64,000 nt of DNA from contig NZ_CP127385.1 in the NCBI RefSeq assembly GCF_030378205.1, positions 4,008,001 through 4,072,000 on the forward strand. Reading direction: 5' to 3'. Shown piece after piece: positions 37,642 through 44,958 of the stretch. The translations under genes were made by a program, and so were the position numbers. The notes beneath the pieces are model-generated. The model saw only the letters and a list, made by a program, of their open reading frames with translations. It was not told the origin of the DNA and searched no databases. The stretch's first letter is position 1. Each line of letters begins with the position of its first letter. Source of the stretch: Bradyrhizobium sp. NP1. Lineage in GTDB: Bacteria > Pseudomonadota > Alphaproteobacteria > Rhizobiales > Xanthobacteraceae.

Positions 37642-37670
37642 GCCATAGACATTTCCGTCGGTTGTCGCAA
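37642..37670 (-). promoter_or_regulatory. Predicted promoter of tRNA-Cys
   Basis: On the minus strand TTGCGA (37665-37670), exactly 17 nt, TATGGC (37642-37647), with the mature tRNA 5' end 11 nt downstream of the -10 box. Confidence 0.5.
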
Positions 37671-37700
37671 GCGTAACGGTTACGGTAGCGAGAGTGCTCC

Positions 37701-37714
37701 TGGCACATGTGCCA
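37701..37714. promoter_or_regulatory. Perfect 14-bp palindrome TGGCACATGTGCCA
   Basis: A perfect dyad without a spacer, between tRNA-Cys and the exported-protein gene at 37.8 kb. It could be an operator for a dimeric regulator. The XRE protein encoded at 38.4 kb is the nearest candidate binder; that link is a guess. Confidence 0.35.
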
Positions 37715-37724
37715 GATGTTCTTG

Positions 37725-37752
37725 TTCCGTGTCCGTCACATTCCGTGTCCGT
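37725..37752. repeat. Tandem 12-bp direct repeat TTCCGTGTCCGT, period 16
   Basis: Two identical copies at 37725-37736 and 37741-37752 separated by CACA. They lie just after the TGGCACATGTGCCA palindrome and upstream of the gene at 37809. Confidence 0.6.
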
Positions 37753-37808
37753 TCGATCGACGGCACTCTCTCCGTATTTGAGCCCCAGTGCCCTCGTCAG
37801 ATGCGACG

Positions 37809-38291
37809 ATGTTTCTGATTTTCTTGGAAGCCATCCGTTTGAGAACTGCGCTCGCCTTGTTGTTTCTGACCGCATCGTGGCCGGTCTTGGCCCAACCAGA
37901 GCAAAATGAAAAACTGCGGCAGGTTATCTCTGACCTTAGAGCTTGCGTACGAACGCATGCGCCACGCGCTCAGGCGGCCGGGATAAGGACAACCTCTGAA
38001 GCCGTCGAGTTTTTCTCTGGCAAGTGCGGCCCTCCCTTAAGCGACCTTGCCCCAGCGGATGTCGGCACTGTTCCGCCTGGCAGCTTCCGGCATGCTATCG
38101 TCGAGGCGTGGACTGCCGCAAAGGGGAAATCGGGAATCGCTAAGGCCACCCGAAGGCGACTCTGCGATCCAGATGCTTACGTTGGCAAGGGCGAGTTGCG
38201 CGGTCAGCGCGATTCACTAGCGCCGCGTCCAATTCCCATAGTGCGAGTTAAACTGCGCGGCTGCGTTAGTGACCGAACGGCGTTTCAATAA
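37809..38291 (+). CDS. Putative exported protein, unknown function
   Basis: 160 residues from the ATG at 37809. Hydrophobic N-terminus (RTALALLFLTASWPVLAQPE) looks like a signal peptide with cleavage after LAQ. Three Cys are spread in the mature part (ACVRTH, GKCGPP, RLCDPD) plus RGCVSD near the end. No domain recognised. No clear ribosome-binding site precedes the ATG. Base use and lack of recognisable homologues suggest accessory DNA. Confidence 0.45.
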   Translation: MFLIFLEAIRLRTALALLFLTASWPVLAQPEQNEKLRQVISDLRACVRTHAPRAQAAGIRTTSEAVEFFSGKCGPPLSDLAPADVGTVPPGSFRHAIVEAWTAAKGKSGIAKATRRRLCDPDAYVGKGELRGQRDSLAPRPIPIVRVKLRGCVSDRTAFQ

Positions 38292-38352
38292 CTGATGGAT
38301 ACTCGCGCGTCGCCCGGCCGCCTTGGTAGGTGGTCTCTGCAGGTTTCGGCGA

Positions 38353-38592
38353 TCAGTGGACGCGACGCTCCCAGCACAGCAGCCATTCCGGCATCACGTC
38401 GAGCGCATGGCACAGCTTTATCAGCTCGATCGGGTAGAGCTGTGCTCGCCCGCGCTCCCAGCTCACGATCTGCGCCTCACTGTAGCCCGTCAGTTCGGCG
38501 AGCTCCCTGCGATCAATGTGGGCCTTGGCCATCGCGCGCGTCAGGCGCTGACCAATCCGCTGCTGCTTGGCGACGTAGTTTTCCCCGAGCAT
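38353..38592 (-). CDS. Small XRE-family helix-turn-helix regulator
   Basis: 79 residues. A single Cro/C1-type HTH occupies about 10-70: IGQRLTRAMAKAHIDRRELA, then YSEAQIVSWERGRAQLY and LIKLCHALDVMPEWLL. An excellent AGGAGG lies 7 nt before the ATG. Such one-domain regulators usually control phage or island genes. No toxin partner is evident next to it. It is the only DNA-binding protein in the accessory segment. Confidence 0.88.
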   Translation of the reverse strand: MLGENYVAKQQRIGQRLTRAMAKAHIDRRELAELTGYSEAQIVSWERGRAQLYPIELIKLCHALDVMPEWLLCWERRVH

Positions 38593-38831
38593 CGCCGTGC
38601 CTCCTAGTCACACTACATCCTACACTGAATTTGTCAGCGATGGCAGCCTCGGGTGAACTTGGAGCAGCATAAGCTCACTGGAAGATCGTCGCCGCCCCTG
38701 CGATTGCCCGACCGCCTTTCGCCTCGACTCAGGCGGTCACGCCCCTCATCGGCACCACGTTGTCCTTAGCCGACGCCGGCGGGATCACGGGGTACCCGCC
38801 CTTACCTGTCCGCTGGCACCCGCGGACTGCC

Positions 38832-39170
38832 CTAATGCTCACGCCTGGAAGTCGCTACGCCAACCGTTGCGTGCTCCTGCGCAATCAGCTGGTGTTCTTC
38901 TGCCACCAATTGAGCCGGGGTACGCGCCGGCTGTTTGGCCGGACTAGGTGCGGGCTGCTCGTCCGGCCTCAGTAGACCCATCTGCACCGCTTCCTGCTTC
39001 GTGATGGAACGGCCCATCGCGGCATCAAACGCTTGGCACGGAGCAAAGAGGGTGGCGACCGAGGCAGCGGACGGTTGCGGACAATAATAGTCAGTGTCTT
39101 TGACGAGATAGATCACCACGCCGGCGATAGCAGCAATAGCCGCGATCCCAGCGACAAACAGGTCTTTCAT
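38832..39170 (-). CDS. Small single-pass membrane protein, unknown
   Basis: 112 residues from the ATG at 39170 (GAGG 9 nt upstream). MKDLFVAGIAAIAAIAGVVI gives one N-terminal membrane span, then a short domain with DTDYYCPQPS, LFAPCQAFDAAMGRSITKQEAVQMGLL and a Pro/Ala/Gln-rich tail. Two Cys may pair. No family recognised. The 239 nt between it and the XRE gene show nothing I can support. Confidence 0.5.
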   Translation of the reverse strand: MKDLFVAGIAAIAAIAGVVIYLVKDTDYYCPQPSAASVATLFAPCQAFDAAMGRSITKQEAVQMGLLRPDEQPAPSPAKQPARTPAQLVAEEHQLIAQEHATVGVATSRREH

Positions 39171-39298
39171 GGCGACGACCTCCATCGCCCCCCGTCTAAA
39201 TAAACAGGTTGGCCGGATGTCAGTTCCCTCGCGGACCGCGCTACCTTTCAATCCCCGTGGGTTGGGAGCATCGCGCCGGTCGGCCGGCTTTACGCTGT

Positions 39299-39667
39299 TC
39301 AAACACGTAGGACACCCGCGCGGATAGATCGGCGATCGTGGACATCGCCGCCTAGAAGCCGGACCGAGATCCTACACCCGATCAGGGCAGAGACCCCTAT
39401 TCGATCATCACCACCAAACAAGCCACCATCGCCGCGCTTCTTTCCGGCGCAACCGCTACAAGTGCCTCCCCAGGTGGATGGATCAAGATTTCTATTCTCC
39501 TCCGGAGGTATGCGCGGATTGCTGGGAAGCTTGTACCCCGGGGGGACGACCACACTTTGGCTGGGGCGAACGATGACGTGATGACGTGTGCGGGGGTGAT
39601 ACACCGTTGCGGCACTGACAGGCGCACAAAGGCTGATCAAAAGGCCTAGGGCAAAGGCAGAGCGCAT
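39299..39667 (-). CDS. Small exported protein with an anomalous C-terminus, likely decayed
   Basis: 122 residues from the ATG at 39667 (GGAG 8 nt upstream). Residues 1-20 form a signal peptide (MRSAFALGLLISLCAPVSAA). The next part, VYHPRTRHHVIVRPSQSVVV followed by PPGYKLPSNPRIPPEENR, resembles small His/Pro-rich exported proteins of Bradyrhizobium. The last 45 residues read antisense through the SRAP relic at 39398-39460 and so are probably not native. The original 3' end appears to have been replaced. Confidence 0.45.
   Translation of the reverse strand: MRSAFALGLLISLCAPVSAATVYHPRTRHHVIVRPSQSVVVPPGYKLPSNPRIPPEENRNLDPSTWGGTCSGCAGKKRGDGGLFGGDDRIGVSALIGCRISVRLLGGDVHDRRSIRAGVLRV
39398..39460 (+). 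pseudogene. Relic of the N-terminal coding region of a SRAP (YedK/HMCES) gene
   Basis: Translates as YSIITTKQATIAALL, parallel to YSITTNQAPIAALFR of the larger relic at 39734. DNA similarity continues to AACCGCTAC and then ends. No start codon, no open frame beyond. It is a second, shorter copy of the same gene end, 336 bp away. Confidence 0.6.
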
Positions 39668-39733
39668 CCAATCTGCTCCAAACGACCCTATCTTTACTTT
39701 TATCACACCGGCCGCCGATAGGAACTGTCTGGC

Positions 39734-40324
39734 ATCTGCAATCGCTATTCGATCACCACCAACCAGGCGCCCATTGCTGCGCTGTTCCGGCGCCTGAACC
39801 GCTACGTCGGCAACCTTGAGTCGATGCCCGGCGTCTTCCCGGACTTCCCAGCCCCCGTCATCCGCAATGCTGAGAGCGACGACGCGCAGGAGATGGTTTT
39901 GATGCGCTGGGGCCTGCCGCCGCCGCGCACGGGCGGCCCGCCCGTGACCAATATCCGCAACACGTCGTCACCGCACTGGCGCGGCTGGTTAGCCCCGCAG
40001 AACCGCGGCCTGTTCCCGGCCAATGTCGTTTGGTTCGCGCTCGACGACAGCCGCCCGCTCTTCACCTGGGCCGGCATCTGGACCACCTTCAACGGCGATT
40101 GCGGCACCAAGTCGAAGCCCATTCCGAGGCCGCATCTGGTCTACGGCTTTCTCACCACCGCGCCGAACGCCGTGGTCGCGCCGATCCATCCCAAGGCAAT
40201 GCCCGCGGCGGAAAACGCTGCTGACAGCTACGCGCGTTCGGTGAAGAAGGCTGCGGAACCGAGCCTCGCCGGTAAGCGCGAGAAGCCAATCAACGCGAAG
40301 CCGGTCAAAAAGAAGACGGGCTAA
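39734..40324 (+). pseudogene. SRAP domain (YedK/HMCES-like) gene lacking start codon and native C-terminus
   Basis: SRAP proteins crosslink to abasic sites in single-stranded DNA through an N-terminal Cys exposed by Met removal. Here the frame reads ATC-TGC-AAT-CGC, so the Cys codon is intact but the initiator ATG is ATC and no ribosome-binding site precedes it. The middle is well preserved (NRYVGNLESMPGVFPDFPAP, LMRWGLPPP, NTSSPHWRGWL, FTWAGIWTTF, YGFLTTAPN, IHPKAMP). After KAMP the usual VILTT... end is missing and a Lys-rich tail follows. The first in-frame ATG (39824) would drop the reactive Cys. Confidence 0.75.
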
Positions 40325-40776
40325 ATTTCGCAAATGGGTGGCGTCCGGCGCAGTGTGTCCAAATCCCCACACTGCGAAGGGAACAGCGCCTCTGTGTCAG
40401 TGATCGAACAGACTGGTCAGGTCAGTCCCGTCAACCTGTTGGTATTTCAGACCAATCAATTATTGGCGCGTCGCCCGGTGGTCTGGTAGGGGCCACCGGG
40501 CTTTTCGCGTGGTGACGAGGGAGATTTTTTCGGAAAGAATCTTGCGCGGCCGCGTATGCGTTGGAGGCAGGACCCTCGATGTTCGATCACGAAAGCAGAA
40601 AGGCCCCGATCAGCGAACTGCCGCGAATTCCCATAGCCCCAATGTACAGGCTGAAATGATGCGGACGAGGTTACGGAGGTCCTGCCGGATCTCGTGGGAT
40701 CGATCCGTCATTGCAGCGGTGGCCCCACCGGGCGCGCTCATATACGCCCTCCCCGGATAGGCAACCAAGGCCGCGA
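40325..40776. other. Non-coding stretch between SRAP relic and tapT
   Basis: Contains the orphan terminator at 40473-40505 and short open frames (40394-40489 and 40509-40760) without family resemblance. I see no convincing gene, tRNA or repeat in 40506-40776. Confidence 0.5.
40473..40505 (+). terminator. Intrinsic terminator without an obvious upstream gene
   Basis: GCCCGGTGG (40473-40481) pairs with CCACCGGGC (40493-40501), followed by TTTT. Nine perfect pairs and an 11-nt loop. The only plus-strand sequence above it is the SRAP relic and a 31-codon GTG-start ORF that overlaps the stem. A degenerate match of the same block (GCGCGTCGCCCGG...TGGTAGG) occurs at 38302-38331. Confidence 0.7.
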
Positions 40777-41493
40777 TCATGGCTGTCGGCGCCGGAAATC
40801 CCGCCGCCCCTTGGGCCTCGGCGCCAGCTCGGGCATCGCCGCCTGGACCTCGCGGTAGCGCGCCAGCATGCGCTCAAAACTGGCATTCAAGGTGGCTGCG
40901 ATATCGGGCCGCTTCTCCAGCGCCGCGATCAGCATCCCGGCGGCTTCGATGGTCGACAGCCCGTCACGCCGCGGCTCCCGGCGCAGCTTGCCGTAACGAG
41001 ACGGGCTGCGCGGCCCGAGAATCACGCGCCGGCATTTCAGCATCCAGGGATTGCGCCACCACAGCGCCTTGGCCTGGCTCCAGGTGCCGTCGAGCAGCAC
41101 CACGCCTTCGATCGAATGAAGAATCGCCCGCTGATTGTCCGCAAGCTCGCCCTTGCGGTTCAGTGCCACGATCTCGGCGTCGGTCTCGAGATCGGCGGCC
41201 CGCGCCGAGCCCAGATAGAGCACTGCCCAGCGCGCGGGGTCGGCCACCGGGCGGCCCAGCGCCTTCGACAGGCTCGGCCAGGACAGCCCGATCCTGACTA
41301 CCGCGTCCTTGAAGTGGCGCGCGGCAAGGCCGGCTGTGCCGAGCGCCCTGTCCTGCTCCTGCGGATGCTGCAGGATCAAGAGCGCGATCCGGCTCTCGAT
41401 CGGCTGGACGCTGTCGCAGATGCAAAGCGGCGCGGGCTTGCGGCAATGTGAACATTCCGCGATCGCGGCCGTGGCTTCGGATGGCTCGGTCAT
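40777..41493 (-). CDS. tapT: DTW-domain tRNA-uridine aminocarboxypropyltransferase (TapT-like)
   Basis: DTW-domain enzymes transfer the aminocarboxypropyl group of SAM to tRNA uridine (acp3U47 in E. coli). 238 residues: an N-terminal CSHCRKPAPLCIC cluster (CxxC..CxC, probably metal binding), LLILQHPQEQDR, then the hallmark LLDGTWSQAKAL (DTW motif) and RREPRRDGLSTIEA. The basic C-terminus may contact tRNA. It is divergent from cfa. Confidence 0.9.
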   Translation of the reverse strand: MTEPSEATAAIAECSHCRKPAPLCICDSVQPIESRIALLILQHPQEQDRALGTAGLAARHFKDAVVRIGLSWPSLSKALGRPVADPARWAVLYLGSARAADLETDAEIVALNRKGELADNQRAILHSIEGVVLLDGTWSQAKALWWRNPWMLKCRRVILGPRSPSRYGKLRREPRRDGLSTIEAAGMLIAALEKRPDIAATLNASFERMLARYREVQAAMPELAPRPKGRRDFRRRQP

Positions 41494-41737
41494 CCCCCGC
41501 TATAGCGCCGAAAGGACGCAATTCAACCGGCAAATGAAAGCCGCGCTGCATCCGGCCCCGCGACGTTGTCTTCCGCGACAGCAAAGTCCGCCATGCGCGC
41601 CGCCGATCGGCGGTAATCGCTGCCGCCGAGGCGCTTGCGATGCCGCATCTGCGAACGCTGGGAGGTGCTTGGCGGGCGGCGACCGGCGCGTTTATAGTTC
41701 CGGAGATTCCATGCTGCAGTGATTGAGGGATCGGCCG

Positions 41738-42967
41738 ATGGCGGGCGCGATTTCGGTAACCCCTGACAACATCGATGCGGTGCTCGCGGATTTGCCCCGC
41801 ATGGTGCGGCTGGCGCTTGGATTCGCTTCCAGGCTCAGACGCGGAACGCTCGACGTAACGCTGCCCGACGGGCGCGTGATCAGGCTCGGCGGGCTCGAAC
41901 CGGGGCCGGCCGCGGTGATGCGGGTTCACGCGTACAGTTTCGCATCGCGTCTCATCCGGGGCGGCGACATCGGCATCGCCGAGGCTTACATGCGGGGCGA
42001 GTGGGACACGCCCGACCTGACGCAGTTCCTCTATTTGTTCTGCGTCAACCACGACCTGATCCGCACCATGCTGCGCGACAAGCCGCTGATGCGGTTCGTT
42101 CAGGTGGTCCGGCACTGGTTCAACCGCAACACCAAGCGCCAGGCGCGCCGCAACATCTATGCCCATTACGACATCGGCAACGCCTTCTATTCGGCATGGC
42201 TCGATCCGAGCATGACCTATTCCTCGGCGCTGTTCGAGGACGACACGGCCGACCTGACGGCGGCGCAAACCAACAAGTATCGCCGGCTCGCCGAAGCCAT
42301 CGACCTGCAGCCCGGACAGAAGCTTCTTGAGATCGGCTGCGGCTGGGGCGGGTTCGCCGAATATGTCGCCAAGGCCTTCGGCGCCAGGGTGGTCGGGCTG
42401 ACCATCAGCAAGGAGCAGCGCGATTTCGCCCAGAAGCGCATCCACGACGCGGGCCTTGCCGAGAAGGTGGAGATTCGGCTGCAGGACTATCGTGACGAGC
42501 GCGACCAGTATGACCGCATCGCCTCGATCGAGATGATCGAGGCCGTGGGCGAGCAGTTCTGGCCGCGCTATTTCTCGCAATTGCGCGACCGCCTGCTGCC
42601 CGGCGGGCTGGCCGGCATTCAGGCCATCACCATCCAGGACAGCATGTTCCAGCACTATCGGCGCGAGGTCGACTTCATCCAGCGCTATGTGTTTCCCGGC
42701 GGCATGCTGCCCTCGCCGCAGGTGCTGAAGGCGCTCGGCGACCGCTTCGGTGTTCCTGTCATCCGCGAGCGCATTTTCGGGCAAGACTATGCCAAGACGC
42801 TCGCGACTTGGCGCAATAATTTCCGCGCCGCCTGGCCGAACCTGATGCCGCTCGGCTTCGACGACCGGTTCCGGCGGCTCTGGGAATATTACCTCGCCTA
42901 TTGCGAGGCCGGATTCCTGTCCGGCAATATCGACGTCCGGCAGGTGGTGTTCGCCAAGGCGCGCTGA
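41738..42967 (+). CDS. cfa: Cyclopropane-fatty-acyl-phospholipid synthase family protein
   Basis: 409 residues from the ATG at 41738 (GAGGGA 7 nt before). CFA synthases add a methylene bridge from SAM to membrane lipid double bonds. Visible: HYDIGNAFYSAWLDPSMTYS, SAM loop LEIGCGWGGFAEY, GLTISKEQ, IEMIEAVGEQFWP and GGMLPSP. Length and order fit the family; lipid methyltransferases with the same fold cannot be ruled out without trees. Confidence 0.93.
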   Translation: MAGAISVTPDNIDAVLADLPRMVRLALGFASRLRRGTLDVTLPDGRVIRLGGLEPGPAAVMRVHAYSFASRLIRGGDIGIAEAYMRGEWDTPDLTQFLYLFCVNHDLIRTMLRDKPLMRFVQVVRHWFNRNTKRQARRNIYAHYDIGNAFYSAWLDPSMTYSSALFEDDTADLTAAQTNKYRRLAEAIDLQPGQKLLEIGCGWGGFAEYVAKAFGARVVGLTISKEQRDFAQKRIHDAGLAEKVEIRLQDYRDERDQYDRIASIEMIEAVGEQFWPRYFSQLRDRLLPGGLAGIQAITIQDSMFQHYRREVDFIQRYVFPGGMLPSPQVLKALGDRFGVPVIRERIFGQDYAKTLATWRNNFRAAWPNLMPLGFDDRFRRLWEYYLAYCEAGFLSGNIDVRQVVFAKAR

Positions 42968-43107
42968 AGCCGCCAATCCGGCCGGCCTTGTTGCGCATGC
43001 GCTAACGCCTTGAGGAGCCGGGCGGTCTCACCGCAAGCCGCTTACGCTTGGCGGCATCATGCGCTAGGCTCGACGTGAATTTCAGTCAACGGACGGCCAC
43101 CGCTCGC

Positions 43108-44142
43108 ATGACCATCAGAAAAGACGTCGTTGAAGCCATCGGCAACACCCCGCTCATCAAGCTGAAGAAGGCGTCGGAGGAGACCGGCTGCACCATTCTT
43201 GGCAAGGCCGAATTCATGAACCCCGGCCAGTCCGTCAAGGACCGCGCCGGCAAATGGATGATCCTGGAAGCGGAGAAGCGCGGCGACCTCAAGCCGGGCG
43301 GGCTCGTGGTCGAGGCGACCGCCGGCAATACCGGCATCGGGCTTGCCGTGGTTGCGAGCGCGCGCGGCTACCGGACACTCATCGTCATTCCGGAGACCCA
43401 GAGCCAGGAAAAGAAGGACATGCTGCGGCTGTGCGGCGCGGAGCTCGTCGAGGTCCCGGCGCTGCCGTTTGCCAATCCCAACAACTACCAGCACGTGGGA
43501 AAAAGGCTCGCCGACAAGCTTCGCAAGAGCGAGCCCAACGGCGTGCTGTTCGCCGACCAGTGGAACAACCTGGACAATGCCAAGGCCCATTATGAATCGA
43601 CCGGCCCGGAGATCTGGGAGCAGACCGGCGGCAAGGTCGACGGCTTCGTCTGCTCGGTCGGCACCGGCGGCACGCTCGCGGGCACGAGCTCGCTCCTGAA
43701 GGAGAAGAACAAGGGCATCGTGATCGGCTGCGCCGATCCGCGAGGTGCCGCGATGTACGAGCTGTTCACGCGTGGCGAGGCCAAGGCCACGCCGGGCGGG
43801 TCGATCACCGAGGGCATCGGGCTCGGCCGGGTCACGCCCGTGATCAAGGAGGCCAAGGTCGACGACGCCTGGCTCATCCCGGACGAGGAAGCGGTGCCCG
43901 TGATCTATGAGCTTCTGGAGCACGAGGGCCTCTGCCTCGGCGGCTCGACCGGCATCAACGTCGCCGGCGCGATCCGGCTCGCCAGGCAGATGGGCCCGGG
44001 CCACACCATCGTGACCATTCTGGCCGACTCCGGCAACCGCTATCAGTCAAAGCTGTTCAATCCGGAGTTCATGCGCTCGAAGAACCTGCCGGTGCCCGCC
44101 TGGCTCGAACGGCGCAGCAAGATCGACGTGCCGTTCGAATGA
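43108..44142 (+). CDS. cysK: Cysteine synthase A (O-acetylserine sulfhydrylase)
   Basis: 344 residues from the ATG at 43108. PLP enzyme making cysteine from O-acetylserine and sulfide. IGNTPLIKL (11-19), the PLP Lys44 in NPGQSVKDRAGKWM, ATAGNTGIGLA substrate loop and CSVGTGGTLAGTS phosphate loop are all intact. The C-terminal third with DSGNRYQSKLFN is typical. The two in-frame upstream codons (43048) are weaker starts. Together with metC at 49.2 kb it forms a sulfur amino-acid pair split by the aap operon. Confidence 0.95.
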   Translation: MTIRKDVVEAIGNTPLIKLKKASEETGCTILGKAEFMNPGQSVKDRAGKWMILEAEKRGDLKPGGLVVEATAGNTGIGLAVVASARGYRTLIVIPETQSQEKKDMLRLCGAELVEVPALPFANPNNYQHVGKRLADKLRKSEPNGVLFADQWNNLDNAKAHYESTGPEIWEQTGGKVDGFVCSVGTGGTLAGTSSLLKEKNKGIVIGCADPRGAAMYELFTRGEAKATPGGSITEGIGLGRVTPVIKEAKVDDAWLIPDEEAVPVIYELLEHEGLCLGGSTGINVAGAIRLARQMGPGHTIVTILADSGNRYQSKLFNPEFMRSKNLPVPAWLERRSKIDVPFE

Positions 44143-44180
44143 GCGAGTAGCTGACGAGGAGCGAGTGGAATGCGATCGCC

Positions 44181-44209
44181 TATTCGCTATTCGCCACTCA
44201 CCATTCGCC
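44181..44209. repeat. Short ATTCGC-rich microrepeat between cysK and aapP
   Basis: TATTCGC and ATTCGCC units repeat (TATTCGCTATTCGCC, CCATTCGCC) in the 68-nt gap, with GAGTGG/CCACTC arms that could pair. It may be the end structure of both convergent transcripts. Confidence 0.5.
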
Positions 44210-44210
44210 G

Positions 44211-44951
44211 CTAACGCAAGATCTGACTCAAAAACAGCTTGGTCCGCGCGTGCTGCGGATGGGCGAAGAACTCCGCCGGCGTGTTCTGTTCGATGATCTG
44301 GCCGGCATCCATGAACACGACGCGGTTGGCGACCTCGCGGGCAAAGCCCATTTCGTGGGTGACGACGAGCATGGTCATGCCCTCCCTGGCAAGGTCGACC
44401 ATGGTGTCGAGCACCTCCTTGACCATTTCCGGATCGAGCGCCGAGGTCGGCTCGTCGAACAGCATCACCTTGGGGTTCATGGTGAGCGCGCGGGCGATCG
44501 CGACGCGCTGCTGCTGGCCGCCCGACATCTGGCCCGGATACTTGCCGGCCTGATGCGGGATCTTCACGCGCTCCAGGAATTTCATCGCGGTCGCCTCGGC
44601 GTCCTTCTTCGGCACGTTGCGGACCCAGATCGGCGCCAGCGTGCAGTTGTCGAGCACGGTCAAATGCGGGAACAGATTGAAGCTCTGGAACACCATGCCG
44701 ACGTCGCGGCGGACCTCGTCGACCCGCTTCAGATTGGGACCAAGCTCGATGCCGTCGACGACGATCTGTCCCTCCTGGAATTCCTCCAGCGCGTTGATGC
44801 AGCGGATCAGCGTCGACTTGCCGGAGCCCGAGGGGCCGCAGATCACGATGCGCTCGCCGCGGGCGACCTCCAGGTTGATGTCGCGCAGCACGTGGAAGTC
44901 GCCGTACCATTTGTTGAGGCCGGATATGCTGACGATCGGGTTCTCGCTCAT
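44211..44951 (-). CDS. aapP: General L-amino acid ABC transporter ATPase AapP
   Basis: 246 residues. PAAT-family ATPase: Walker [11 protein letters not shown] loop [11 protein letters not shown], signature [10 protein letters not shown], Walker [13 protein letters not shown] and switch [11 protein letters not shown]. The [17 protein letters not shown] motif is characteristic of polar amino acid importers. It ends a four-gene aapJQMP operon, 7 nt after aapM. Confidence 0.96.
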   Translation of the reverse strand: MSENPIVSISGLNKWYGDFHVLRDINLEVARGERIVICGPSGSGKSTLIRCINALEEFQEGQIVVDGIELGPNLKRVDEVRRDVGMVFQSFNLFPHLTVLDNCTLAPIWVRNVPKKDAEATAMKFLERVKIPHQAGKYPGQMSGGQQQRVAIARALTMNPKVMLFDEPTSALDPEMVKEVLDTMVDLAREGMTMLVVTHEMGFAREVANRVVFMDAGQIIEQNTPAEFFAHPQHARTKLFLSQILR

Positions 44952-44958
44952 GGCTCTC

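Noticed and set aside
38353..38592. Toxin-antitoxin pair around the XRE gene
   Set aside because: No HigB/RelE-like or other toxin-like ORF is adjacent.
40394..40489. 31-codon GTG-start ORF ending inside the orphan terminator
   Set aside because: Weak ribosome-binding sequence, overlaps the terminator stem, no recognisable features; kept only as a possibility in a finding.
40509..40760. 83-codon plus-strand ORF after the terminator
   Set aside because: No ribosome-binding site, no domain and random-looking composition.
37557..40776. Integrative element with integrase and att repeats
   Set aside because: No integrase, transposase or duplicated tRNA end could be seen, so only an accessory region is claimed.
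40964..42976. Minus-strand ORF of 670 codons opposite cfa and through tapT
   Set aside because: Lies antisense to cfa and out of frame with tapT; both of those show clear family motifs.
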